Source: Burkholderiales bacterium
GTDB taxonomy: Bacteria; Pseudomonadota; Gammaproteobacteria; Burkholderiales; Burkholderiaceae_C
Reading direction: 5' to 3'
Assembly: GCA_016223165.1 (NCBI GenBank)
Contig: JACRPO010000005.1
Location: forward strand, 186,001 to 250,000
Length of the DNA: 64,000 nt
Made by a program: the position numbers and the translations under genes. Positions 1-7,931 of this stretch are shown piece after piece. The notes under the pieces were generated by a model that saw only the letters and a program-made list of their open reading frames with translations, searched no databases and was not told where the DNA came from. Each line of letters starts with the position of its first letter. Position 1 is the first letter of the stretch.

Positions 1-938
1 TTCTCGACCACGCCGTCCAGGTGCACGTCCTCGGCGATGCGCATGAAGTCCTCGATGTCCTTGGCGCCCCACACCCAGCACACGTGGGCCCAGTAGTGCG
101 GCACCGGGAAGTCGCCTTCCTTCTCGAGGCGGCGCTTCTGCACGTCGCGCCAGTCGTGGTTGGCGCCAAAGGCCACACCGCAGGCGAAGCGTGGCTCCAT
201 CGCGACGGCGCGCGGGCAGTAGTAGCCGCCGAGCGAGACGCCCTCGCAGCCGATGCGCCGCGCGTCGACGTCGTCGCGCGTCTCGAGCCAGTCGACGACG
301 CGACTGGCCCAGTGCTCGGCGTCGTAGCGTGCGGTGAGGCCGTGCAGGCGCAACGCCTCGCCGGTGCCCGGCTGGTCGACGACCAGCGACGAGACGCCGC
401 GCTGCGCCAGCCACGCCGGCAGGCCGACGAGGTACTTCATCTCCTTGGTCGAATCCAGGCCATTGAGCTGCACGAGGATCGGCGCGCGCTGGCCGGGGCG
501 CAGGCCGTCGGCGGGGCGGTAGAGCGCGGAGAGTGGCTTGCCTTCGTAGGGGATCTCGACGCGCCGCACCGGGTCGCCGAGCAGGCGCTGCCCCTTCTGG
601 AACAGAGCCAGCTCGCGCTGGTAGATCGCCATGCGGCCGGCCGAGCCGTGCGCCTGCAGCCGCTCGGCGGTGACGAGGTAGGCCGACGCACGGCGGTACT
701 TCTCGCCCGCCGAGAGCAGGCGGCCGCGCGCCTCGTCTTCGGCCGCGAGGTCGCACAGCTTGTCGGCCATGGTCACCCAGGTCTCGCGGAAGGCCTGCGT
801 GCCGGCGGCATCCGGCGCCTTGGCGGCTTCCTGCAGCGGCGCGCACATGGTCTCGATCTCGCCGATGCGCGCCCCCATCTCGATCGCGAGACCGACCGAG
901 AGGTTCCAGACGTAGTTGGTGGGGAAGTACTTGAACAT
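1..938 (-). CDS. alpha/beta hydrolase, 2,6-dihydroxypseudooxynicotine hydrolase/FrsA-like (3' end outside window)
   Basis: Reading minus from the ATG at 938 (MFKYFPTNYVWNL) the frame stays open to base 1, so the C-terminus lies outside the window. About 312 residues are visible: a helical N-terminal cap (about 1-130) and an alpha/beta-hydrolase core with the nucleophile elbow GVSLGGYY near residue 236. The oxyanion stretch PILVQLNGLDSTKE is also present. The helical cap plus the GxSLGG elbow resembles the family of the C-C hydrolase 2,6-dihydroxypseudooxynicotine hydrolase and FrsA-type esterases. It is the last visible gene of the LysR-divergent operon and lies 62 bp after the Rieske oxygenase gene. 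An ester or C-C hydrolase acting on the oxygenase product is an inference; the substrate is unknown. Confidence 0.8.
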   Translation of the reverse strand, partial: MFKYFPTNYVWNLSVGLAIEMGARIGEIETMCAPLQEAAKAPDAAGTQAFRETWVTMADKLCDLAAEDEARGRLLSAGEKYRRASAYLVTAERLQAHGSAGRMAIYQRELALFQKGQRLLGDPVRRVEIPYEGKPLSALYRPADGLRPGQRAPILVQLNGLDSTKEMKYLVGLPAWLAQRGVSSLVVDQPGTGEALRLHGLTARYDAEHWASRVVDWLETRDDVDARRIGCEGVSLGGYYCPRAVAMEPRFACGVAFGANHDWRDVQKRRLEKEGDFPVPHYWAHVCWVWGAKDIEDFMRIAEDVHLDGVVE

Positions 939-1000
939 GGAGCAGTCTTCGCTGGGTTCGGTTGAGGTTCAGTGCAAGACGGCATGCCGCGGAGCGCGCT

Positions 1001-2038
1001 TCACGCGTTCGCTCCTTCCGCCGCGATCAGCGCGTCGAGCTTGCGCCGCGCGCGCACGGCGCCGGCGTCACTGGCCAGCAGCACGGGCTTGAGCGACCAG
1101 AACTCGGCCAACCCGATGCGGCGCTGCTGCGCCTCGAGCATCGGCTTGTCCTGCTGCGAGAACGCGAACTCGATGACCGGCCGGATCGCGGCATTGGCGT
1201 GCGGGCTCACCGCGAAGTCGCGCGTGCTCCAGTACCAGTAGTGCGTGCGGCCGGTGGTCTCGGGCGTGGCCAGGTGCAGGTTGGTGGTGGCTACGCCGCG
1301 CTCGCGCGGCTCGCCCTGCAGCGTCGCGCCGACGCGCAACAGCATCGCGCAGGGCGCCGTCCAGGTGACCTCGGTCCATTGATCGGTCGGGCGGCCCTGC
1401 TCGCGCAGTTGCTCGTCGAAGGCGGCAGGCGCCCGGTCGCCGCTGGACAGCCAGGTGATGCGCACGCTGCGCTCGCCCATGTCGTCGACCTGTGCCTTGG
1501 CACGGGTGATGGCGCCGCTGCCGAGCGAGCCGGCATGCAGGAAGTCGGCATGCGTCAGGTCCATGATGTTGTCGGCGAGCAGGCGGTAGTCGCACGCCGT
1601 CGGCAGGTAGCCGCGGATCGTGGCGTCGGCGGGGGCACGGGTCACGGCGGAGAAGTCGGGGATCAGCGACTCGTCGGCGCCGGCCGCATCGCCCGCCCAC
1701 AGCCACAGCAGGCCATCGCGCTCGGTGAGCGTCCAGCGCTTCACCGCCGCCGCCTTCGGGATCGCACCGCTGCCGTGCGGGTTGTGCACGCACGCACCCG
1801 TGCCGTCGAAGCGCAGGCCGTGGTAAGGGCATTGCACCGCGGCGCCGCCATCGCACAGCGTGCCCGCCGACAGCGGCGCGAAGCGGTGCGGGCAGCGATC
1901 GTGCAGCGCCACGGCGTGGCCATCGGGTTGACGAAAGAAGACCAGCGGCTCGTCGAGCAGCGTGCGCGCGAGCAGCTGGCCGGGTGCCAGCTCGTCGGCG
2001 AATCCCGCCACGTACCAGACGTTTCGAAGGTAGGTCAT
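1001..2038 (-). CDS. Rieske 2Fe-2S aromatic ring-hydroxylating/demethylating oxygenase, VanA-like
   Basis: 345 aa, about the length of vanillate O-demethylase oxygenase subunits. The N-terminal Rieske domain has CPH (Cys49, His51) and CPYHG (Cys70, His73). The mononuclear iron facial triad is suggested by DNIMDLTHADFLH, with Asp and two His. The start chosen (MTYLRNVWYVAG) overlaps the stop of the preceding Usp-hemerythrin gene as ATGA, which implies translational coupling; the longer open frame upstream is an out-of-register extension. The family removes O-methyl groups from or hydroxylates aromatic acids and needs a reductase partner of the VanB type. None is visible here, so the reductase may lie beyond the left edge or be shared. 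The substrate is not predictable. Confidence 0.9.
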   Translation of the reverse strand: MTYLRNVWYVAGFADELAPGQLLARTLLDEPLVFFRQPDGHAVALHDRCPHRFAPLSAGTLCDGGAAVQCPYHGLRFDGTGACVHNPHGSGAIPKAAAVKRWTLTERDGLLWLWAGDAAGADESLIPDFSAVTRAPADATIRGYLPTACDYRLLADNIMDLTHADFLHAGSLGSGAITRAKAQVDDMGERSVRITWLSSGDRAPAAFDEQLREQGRPTDQWTEVTWTAPCAMLLRVGATLQGEPRERGVATTNLHLATPETTGRTHYWYWSTRDFAVSPHANAAIRPVIEFAFSQQDKPMLEAQQRRIGLAEFWSLKPVLLASDAGAVRARRKLDALIAAEGANA

Positions 2039-3045
2039 GCACGGGGCTCCTGATCGCGGCGGCCGGCCAGCTCGAGCAGGCGGGCCTCCAGGGCGGCGAA
2101 CGATTCGCTGACGCCGAGGCGCGGATCGGCGTTGGCCTCGAATGCCTCGGCAATGGCGCGCCAGTCTTCGGCCTGCAGGTGGCGGCTGGCCGCCGGCATC
2201 ACCACCGTCTCTTCGTCGCGCATGTGTCGCCACTGGTCCTCGGCGAACGCATGCGCGGCACGCGCGAAGGCGTCGGGGTCGCCGGCCGCGAGCAAGCTGC
2301 GCAGCTCCGCGAACTGGCCCCTGCCGGCTTCGTGCTGCTGCTCCAACTCGCCAAGCAGTGCATCGCACTCGCGCGTGCGCTGGCGCAGCCGCGCGAACAG
2401 GTGCAGCTCCTCCTTGGGGTGGTGCAGGCGCTCGGGAAACTGCTCGATGTAGAACAGCATCGCGCTCAGCAGCGCCGGATCGGGCCGGCGCGCCGTGTCG
2501 TCCACTTGCGCGAGCAGCGCGTGCAGCACGGCGGCCAGCGAGCGGTGCTCCTCGCGCAGCAGCGCCAGAGCGCGTTGCTCGTCGCTGCGCGCGGCGAGGT
2601 TGCTCTCCACCGCGGCCACCAGCACCGGCAGCGTGGCACCTTCGAGCACCTTGCGCGTCACCGAGCCGAGCAGTGCGCCCTTCAGTCCGCGGCGGCCGTG
2701 CGAGGCCATGAAGATGAGGTCGCAGCCGGCGTCGCGGGCGGCCTGGAGGATGGCCTCGTGCGGCCTGTCGCTGGTCACCAGCACCGAACCGGCGCTCACG
2801 GAGGCGGCGCTCGCCGCAGCCTCGGCGCGCGCCAGCAGCGCGCGCGCGTTGCCGGCCGCGGCATCGGCGAAGACCTGTGGCGACATCGCGTGCAGCAGCG
2901 CGCCGTCGCCACGCGCGGCCAGGTCCGCGCGCGCGTGCAGGAAGGTCAGCCGCGCGCCGCTCGCGCCGGCATACGCGACGGCCTGCTCGATGGTGGCCGA
3001 TGCCAGCGGCGTGTCGTCGAGCGGGACCAGCAGGTGCGCGTACAT
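2035..3045 (-). CDS. universal stress protein domain fused to hemerythrin HHE domain
   Basis: 336 aa with two domains. Residues about 1-145 are a UspA fold starting MYAHLLVPLDDTP and carrying the nucleotide-binding type motif HGRRGLKGALLGS. Residues about 155-325 are a helical hemerythrin-like domain with spaced metal-ligand candidates EEHRS, HHPKEE, QQHEAG and HMRDEE. The combination suggests a cytoplasmic protein that senses or buffers oxygen, NO or iron in an oxygenase operon, which is inference. It lies 13 bp downstream of the RND gene and its stop overlaps the Rieske gene start. Free-standing Usp and hemerythrin proteins are common; the fusion in a catabolic operon is less so. Confidence 0.88.
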   Translation of the reverse strand: MYAHLLVPLDDTPLASATIEQAVAYAGASGARLTFLHARADLAARGDGALLHAMSPQVFADAAAGNARALLARAEAAASAASVSAGSVLVTSDRPHEAILQAARDAGCDLIFMASHGRRGLKGALLGSVTRKVLEGATLPVLVAAVESNLAARSDEQRALALLREEHRSLAAVLHALLAQVDDTARRPDPALLSAMLFYIEQFPERLHHPKEELHLFARLRQRTRECDALLGELEQQHEAGRGQFAELRSLLAAGDPDAFARAAHAFAEDQWRHMRDEETVVMPAASRHLQAEDWRAIAEAFEANADPRLGVSESFAALEARLLELAGRRDQEPRA

Positions 3046-3058
3046 CGTGGTGCTCCGC

Positions 3059-5476
3059 TCAGAGGGCCAGCGGCTGCGCGCCGAAGGCTTGGGCCTGCAG
3101 GTCGGGTGTGGCCGCTCGCGGCTTCAGCAGAAAGTGGGCCAGCGCCGGCAGCAGCACCAGCGCGCCGAGCATGTTCCACAGGAACATGAAGGCGAGCAGC
3201 AGCCCCATGTCGGCCTGGAACTTGATGGGGCTCGCCACCCAGGTGATCACGCCGATGGCCAGCGTCACGCCGGTGAGCATCACCACCTTGCCCGTGAACA
3301 GCAGCGCGCGGTAGTAGCTCGCCGAGAGGCTCTGGCCCTCGCGCAGTTGCGCGAGCGTCACGCTGAGGATGTAGAGCGCGTAGTCCACGCCGATGCCCAC
3401 GCCGAGCGCGATCACCGGCAGCGTGGCCACCTTCACGCCCATGCCGAGCGCGACCATCAGCGCCTCGGCGAGCACCGAGGTCAGCGTGAGCGGCAGGATC
3501 GCGACGACCACCGCGCGCCAGGAGCGGAAGGTGACGAAGGCGAGCAGCGCCACCGCCGCATAGACCAGCAGCAGCATCGTGCGCCAGGCATCCTTGACAA
3601 CGATGTTGGTCGCCGCCTCGATGCCGGCCGAGCCGGCGGCGAGCAGGAACTTCACGTCGGCCGTGTCGTTGGCCGCCGCGAAGGCCTCCACATGCTCGAC
3701 CACGCGCGTCAGCGTGCCGGCCTTGTGGTCGCGCAGGTAGACGTAGAGCGTCAGCAGCGAGCAGGCGTCGTTGTACAGGCCGCGCGGTGCGCCGGCGGTC
3801 ACGGTGTTGAGCATGTCCTGGTTGGGCAGGAACTCGTACCACTTCGGGTTGCCTTCGTTCAACCCGGCGAGCACGCGCCGGTTCAACAGCGCGAGCGAGC
3901 TGGTGCTCTCCACCCCGTCCCGCTGGCGCAGCTGCCACTCGAGCGCGTCGATCTTGTTCAGCGTCTCGTACTGCGAGCACTGTCCGTCGGGGGTCTTGAC
4001 CATCACCGCCAGCACGTCGCTCGACGCACCGTAGGCGGCGTTGACGAAGGCGACGTCGCGGTTGTAGCGGCTGTCCGCGCGCAACTCGGGCGCGCCCGGG
4101 TCGAGGTCGCCGATCTGGAGCTGCGTGCTCGCCGCGAAGCCGAGCGCGCCGAGCAGCGCCGCGACGGCCACGGCAACGGTGGCGTGGTGCCGCTGCGTGT
4201 AGCGGTCGAGGAAGGCCCACAGCGGCTGCTTGCCCGCGCCGGCCGCGTCCGCCGCCTCGGCGCGCAGGCTGCGCTCGGCCGCCTTGGCGCTGACGCCGCT
4301 GTAGCTGAGCAGGATGGGCAGCAGGATCAGGTTGGTGAAGATCAGCACCGCCACGCCGATCGAGGCCGCGATGGCGAGCTCGCGGATGACCTGGATGTCG
4401 ATCACCAGCAGCACGGCGAAGCCCACCGCATCGGCCAGCAAGGCCGTCAGTCCGGCGAGGAAGAGGCGGCGGAAGGTGAAGCGCGCGGCCACGAGCTTCG
4501 GCGCGCCGCGGCCCACGTCCTGCATGATGCCGTTCATCTTCTGCGCGCCGTGGCTCATGCCGATCGCGAAGACGAGAAAGGGCACGAGGATCGAGTACGG
4601 GTCGAGCGAATAGCCGAGCGTCGGCAGCAGGCCGAGCTGCCACACCACCGCCACCAACGACGCGGTGACCACCAGCACGGTGGAGCGCACGCAGCGCGTG
4701 TACCCGAACACCATCGCGGTGGCGATGGCCACCGCGAGGGCGAAGAAGCCCAGCACGGCGCGCACGCCGTCGATCAGGTCGCCGACGATCTTGGCGAAGC
4801 CGGTGACGTGGATGCGCACACCCTGGCTCTCGTACTTCATGCGCAGCGCCTCGATGCGCTGCGCGAAGGTCGCGTAGTCGAGCGCATGGCCATCCGCATC
4901 GCGCGCCAGCAGCGGCACGTAGATGACGCTGGACCTGGCATCGAGCGCGACGAGCTGGCCGATCTCGCCGGAGCGCGCGATGTTGGCGCGCAGCTGCTCG
5001 AGGCTCCTGGGCGCGCCGTCGTAGCCGTCGGGGATCACCGGGCCGCCTTCGAGGCCCTCCTCGGTGACGCCGACCCAGCGCGTGGTCGGCGTCCACAGCG
5101 ACTTCATCTGGTTGCGCGCCACGCCCGGCACGAGGAAGACCTCGTCACTCAGCTTGCGCAAGGTCTCCAGGTACTGCGCGTCGTAGATCGTGCCGCCGGG
5201 GTTTGCCACGGCGATGCGCACCGCGTTGCCGAGCCCGCTGAGCTCGCCCTGGTGGGCGAGGAAGTTGCGGATGTAGCGGTGCTCGGCAGGGATCGTCTTC
5301 TCGAAGCTGGCGTTGAGCCGCAGCCGCGTGGCCTGCCAGCCGAGCACGGCCGTGACGAGGGCGCACAGCAGCACCACGAGCCAGCGGTGGTTGAACAGCG
5401 CGCGCTCGATCAGCGAGCCCGAGCGCGGGTCGAAGTCGGTCGCGTCGATGGCGCGTGCCGTGTTCGACGCAGCCAT
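3059..5476 (-). CDS. RND/MMPL-superfamily inner-membrane transporter
   Basis: 805 aa, hydrophobic, with the duplicated RND layout: TM1 near residues 30-48, a large periplasmic loop (about 50-250), a five-helix bundle (about 260-410), TM7 near 440, a second loop, and a second bundle (about 650-790). It is the COG1033-type predicted exporter rather than an AcrB-like pump: there are no adjacent membrane-fusion or TolC genes. ATG at 5474-5476 overlaps the stop of the YCF48-like gene (TGATG). RND proteins of this type recur beside DUF1302, DUF1329 and YCF48-like genes in Proteobacteria, which suggests a joint trafficking machine for a hydrophobic compound. Transport direction is unknown. Confidence 0.9.
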   Translation of the reverse strand: MAASNTARAIDATDFDPRSGSLIERALFNHRWLVVLLCALVTAVLGWQATRLRLNASFEKTIPAEHRYIRNFLAHQGELSGLGNAVRIAVANPGGTIYDAQYLETLRKLSDEVFLVPGVARNQMKSLWTPTTRWVGVTEEGLEGGPVIPDGYDGAPRSLEQLRANIARSGEIGQLVALDARSSVIYVPLLARDADGHALDYATFAQRIEALRMKYESQGVRIHVTGFAKIVGDLIDGVRAVLGFFALAVAIATAMVFGYTRCVRSTVLVVTASLVAVVWQLGLLPTLGYSLDPYSILVPFLVFAIGMSHGAQKMNGIMQDVGRGAPKLVAARFTFRRLFLAGLTALLADAVGFAVLLVIDIQVIRELAIAASIGVAVLIFTNLILLPILLSYSGVSAKAAERSLRAEAADAAGAGKQPLWAFLDRYTQRHHATVAVAVAALLGALGFAASTQLQIGDLDPGAPELRADSRYNRDVAFVNAAYGASSDVLAVMVKTPDGQCSQYETLNKIDALEWQLRQRDGVESTSSLALLNRRVLAGLNEGNPKWYEFLPNQDMLNTVTAGAPRGLYNDACSLLTLYVYLRDHKAGTLTRVVEHVEAFAAANDTADVKFLLAAGSAGIEAATNIVVKDAWRTMLLLVYAAVALLAFVTFRSWRAVVVAILPLTLTSVLAEALMVALGMGVKVATLPVIALGVGIGVDYALYILSVTLAQLREGQSLSASYYRALLFTGKVVMLTGVTLAIGVITWVASPIKFQADMGLLLAFMFLWNMLGALVLLPALAHFLLKPRAATPDLQAQAFGAQPLAL

Positions 5477-6537
5477 CACGGTGTCCTCTGCGGTTGCGCG
5501 CCGACGTTCATCGCGCCTTGCACCGTGAGGGCCAGCAGCGGCGCGCCGGCGCGCGCCAGCAGGCCGTTGAGCGGCGGCAACGGCGCGGCGTTCAGCGGCA
5601 CCAGCTGGTCGCCCTGCAGCGCCATCACGAAGCCGGCCTGGTTCGCCGCGAGCAGCCGGCCGTCGGCGCCGATCGCGGTGGCGGTGATCGAGGCCGGCAT
5701 CGGCGCGGTGATCGGCGTCCAGGTCGCCCCGCCGTCGACCGAGCGGAACGCGTGCCCGCGCAGGCCGGCCAGCACGATGCCGTGTTCGCCCGGCAGCTCG
5801 GCCGTGAAGAAGCTGCCCTTGTAGGGCGTCTCGACACGGCGAAAGCTCAGGCCGCCGTCGGCGGAGAGCAGCACCAGGCCCTGCTCGCCGGCGAGCAGCA
5901 GCGTCTGGCCGCGCTGGCGTGCGGCGTACAGGTGCAGGCCCTTCGGATTGGGCAGGCGCGGCATCCACGATTGCCAGCTCTGCCCGCCGTCGTCGCTGGC
6001 GAGAGCGAGCCCGTAGGCACCGACGACGAGCAGCCGCGGCCCGCCGCGCAGCAGCAGGTCGAGCAGCGGCTTGTCCGGCCCGTCGGTGGCGAGGCGCTCG
6101 GCGTCCTGCGCGGCGCGCGCATCGCCGCCGGCACGCGCCGCGTCGAGCACGACCTGCGCCGCGCGCCGGCCGTCGAGCCGCCGTGTCCAGCGCTCGCCGC
6201 CGTCGTCGCTGGCGAGCACCGTGCCGCCATGGCCGATCGCCCAGCCGTGCTTCGCATCGGCAAAACGCACCGCGGTCAGCGTGACGCTGGTCGGCACGCT
6301 GGCCTGGCGCCAGCGGCGCGCGCCATCGTCCGACAGCGCGACGATGCCGCGCTCGCCGACCGCGACGATGCGATCGCCGGCGAGCGCCGCACCGAGCAGC
6401 ACCGCGCGTGCGGGCTCGCGCACGGCGACGGCCGTGCGCTCCAGGGCGTCCCCGGTGGGCGCGGCGCCGGCCAGCGCCGGCAGCCACGCCATCACGCGGA
6501 GCAGCAGCAGGCGCCGCGTGTGGCGCGACAGGCGCAT
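5476..6537 (-). CDS. YCF48-like / BNR-repeat beta-propeller protein, exported
   Basis: 353 aa with an N-terminal signal peptide (RRLLLLRVMAWLPALAGA) and repeated Asp-box-like motifs (SDDGARRW, SDDGGERW, SDDGGQSW, SADGGLSF, SVDGGATW). These are characteristic of the photosystem II stability factor YCF48/BNR propeller fold. In non-photosynthetic bacteria this family sits next to RND/MMPL, DUF1302 and DUF1329 genes, exactly as here. A periplasmic scaffold linking the inner-membrane RND protein with the outer-membrane barrel is an inference. ATG at 6537 is preceded by GGAG at suitable spacing; the stop overlaps the RND start by one base. Confidence 0.88.
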   Translation of the reverse strand: MRLSRHTRRLLLLRVMAWLPALAGAAPTGDALERTAVAVREPARAVLLGAALAGDRIVAVGERGIVALSDDGARRWRQASVPTSVTLTAVRFADAKHGWAIGHGGTVLASDDGGERWTRRLDGRRAAQVVLDAARAGGDARAAQDAERLATDGPDKPLLDLLLRGGPRLLVVGAYGLALASDDGGQSWQSWMPRLPNPKGLHLYAARQRGQTLLLAGEQGLVLLSADGGLSFRRVETPYKGSFFTAELPGEHGIVLAGLRGHAFRSVDGGATWTPITAPMPASITATAIGADGRLLAANQAGFVMALQGDQLVPLNAAPLPPLNGLLARAGAPLLALTVQGAMNVGAQPQRTP

Positions 6538-6554
6538 CGTCGTTCGCTCCGGCT

Positions 6555-7916
6555 TCAGCGCACGCCTTCGCCGGCCAGCGCATCCGGCGAGAACACGCTG
6601 TCCGGGAAGCGCGGCTTGATCGGGTATTGCGACGACTTGGCGTTGTAGAGGTTGCCCATGAAGCCCTGGCCCGAGATCAGGTCGTTGAAGCCGAACGAGC
6701 CGATCGGATTGCCCGGCAGGTCGGGCGCGACGAAGGTCTGCGCCCACAGCGTCTTCCAGAGCTGGCCGTTGGCGTCCCAGCGGTCGCCGAGCACGCAGGT
6801 CCAGGTGTCCTCGTCGCAGTAGTAGCGGCTCCTCGGCGCCTGGTGGCGCTGGCCCTGGCGCAGCGTCGCCTCCACCACCCACACGCGGTGCAGCTCCCAG
6901 CGCATGTGGTCGGGGTTGAAGTGGTTCTTGCCGATGACCTCGGCGTCGGTCTTCGGCTGCAGGAAGCGGTTGGCGTTGTAGGGGATGAACATCTCCTGCT
7001 TGCCGACGAGCTTCCAGTCGAAGCGAGAGGTGCGGCCGGTCCAGACCTCGATCTCGTCGAAGGACATCACGCCGGCGGCCGAAGGCGTGGGCGTGTCGCA
7101 GCAGGGGTTGGGCAGCTTGCGCACGCGCCGCTGGCCGGTGAGGTAGACCCAACCCTGGCTCTTGCTGCCGTCCAGGTTGTCGCGCCCGAGAATGGCCTCG
7201 CCGGCGCGGATCGGCGGGCCGGCATTGACGAGGCGGATCAGCCAGAAGTCGTTGCTCTTGGCGAAGCTCTCGGCGTTGCCGTCCTGGAAGTAGTACGGCA
7301 TCTGCTGCTCCGCACGGCCGTCGGTGGTGAGCACGGCCCTGCCGTCGGCGGTCAGCTGGTACTGGTTGATGTTGAACTCCCAGGCCGTTCCGCGCCAGCG
7401 CAGCAGGTGGTTCCACATCACCTCCGCGCCGGTCTTCGCGATCGGGAACGGGATGCCACCGTAGGCGCCCTCGACCACGTCACCGGCGAGCTTCGCGCGC
7501 GTGGCGTTCCTGAGCGTGTTGTCGTAGACCCATTGCGGCGCCGCCGCGCTGCGGTGCGTCTTGTAGACGTCGATGCGGTAGCTGTCGGGGTACTTCTTCA
7601 GCATCGCGATCTGCCCTTCGGTGAGCTTCTCGGCGTACTGGCCGACGTTCTTCGCGGTGATCGAGAAGAGGGGCTTTTCGTCCTTGAACGGGTCGCCGCG
7701 CCGGCCGCCGGGCCTGTCGCCGGCGATCGGCGTCGTGTGGCCGCCGGCCCACGCGGGGATCGTGCCGTCCCTGTTGCCGGCCCTCTCGGCGCCGAGGGGC
7801 GTCAGTTCGGACTTGAGTTTCGTGGCTTCGTCGGCGGACACGGCGGCTCCGGCCTGGCCGAAGGCAAGCGCGGAGAGCGCGGCGAGCGCGGCCAGGGTGA
7901 TGCGGGAGTGCGTCAT
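6555..7916 (-). CDS. DUF1329 family exported protein
   Basis: 453 aa with a cleavable signal peptide (ALAALSALAFGQAGA) and no lipobox. The mature part matches the DUF1329 family as I know it: an early segment with PLGAERAGNRDGTIPAWAGG, a central GxxGWVYLTGQRRVRKLP stretch, and late motifs around YYCDEDTWTCVLGDRW. The family resembles outer-membrane lipoprotein sorting proteins such as LolB in fold predictions (known-family statement, not visible here). It normally pairs with DUF1302, as it does here 15 bp away. AAAGGAG precedes the ATG. It probably works in the periplasm carrying or sensing a hydrophobic ligand; the function is not established. Confidence 0.9.
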   Translation of the reverse strand: MTHSRITLAALAALSALAFGQAGAAVSADEATKLKSELTPLGAERAGNRDGTIPAWAGGHTTPIAGDRPGGRRGDPFKDEKPLFSITAKNVGQYAEKLTEGQIAMLKKYPDSYRIDVYKTHRSAAAPQWVYDNTLRNATRAKLAGDVVEGAYGGIPFPIAKTGAEVMWNHLLRWRGTAWEFNINQYQLTADGRAVLTTDGRAEQQMPYYFQDGNAESFAKSNDFWLIRLVNAGPPIRAGEAILGRDNLDGSKSQGWVYLTGQRRVRKLPNPCCDTPTPSAAGVMSFDEIEVWTGRTSRFDWKLVGKQEMFIPYNANRFLQPKTDAEVIGKNHFNPDHMRWELHRVWVVEATLRQGQRHQAPRSRYYCDEDTWTCVLGDRWDANGQLWKTLWAQTFVAPDLPGNPIGSFGFNDLISGQGFMGNLYNAKSSQYPIKPRFPDSVFSPDALAGEGVR

Positions 7917-7931
7917 CGTGGGCTCCTTTGA

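Noticed and set aside
2495..5824. Long plus-strand open frame of 1109 codons
   Set aside because: It is antisense to the RND and Usp-hemerythrin genes, with His/Gln/Arg-rich low-complexity translation typical of GC-rich shadow frames and no domain.
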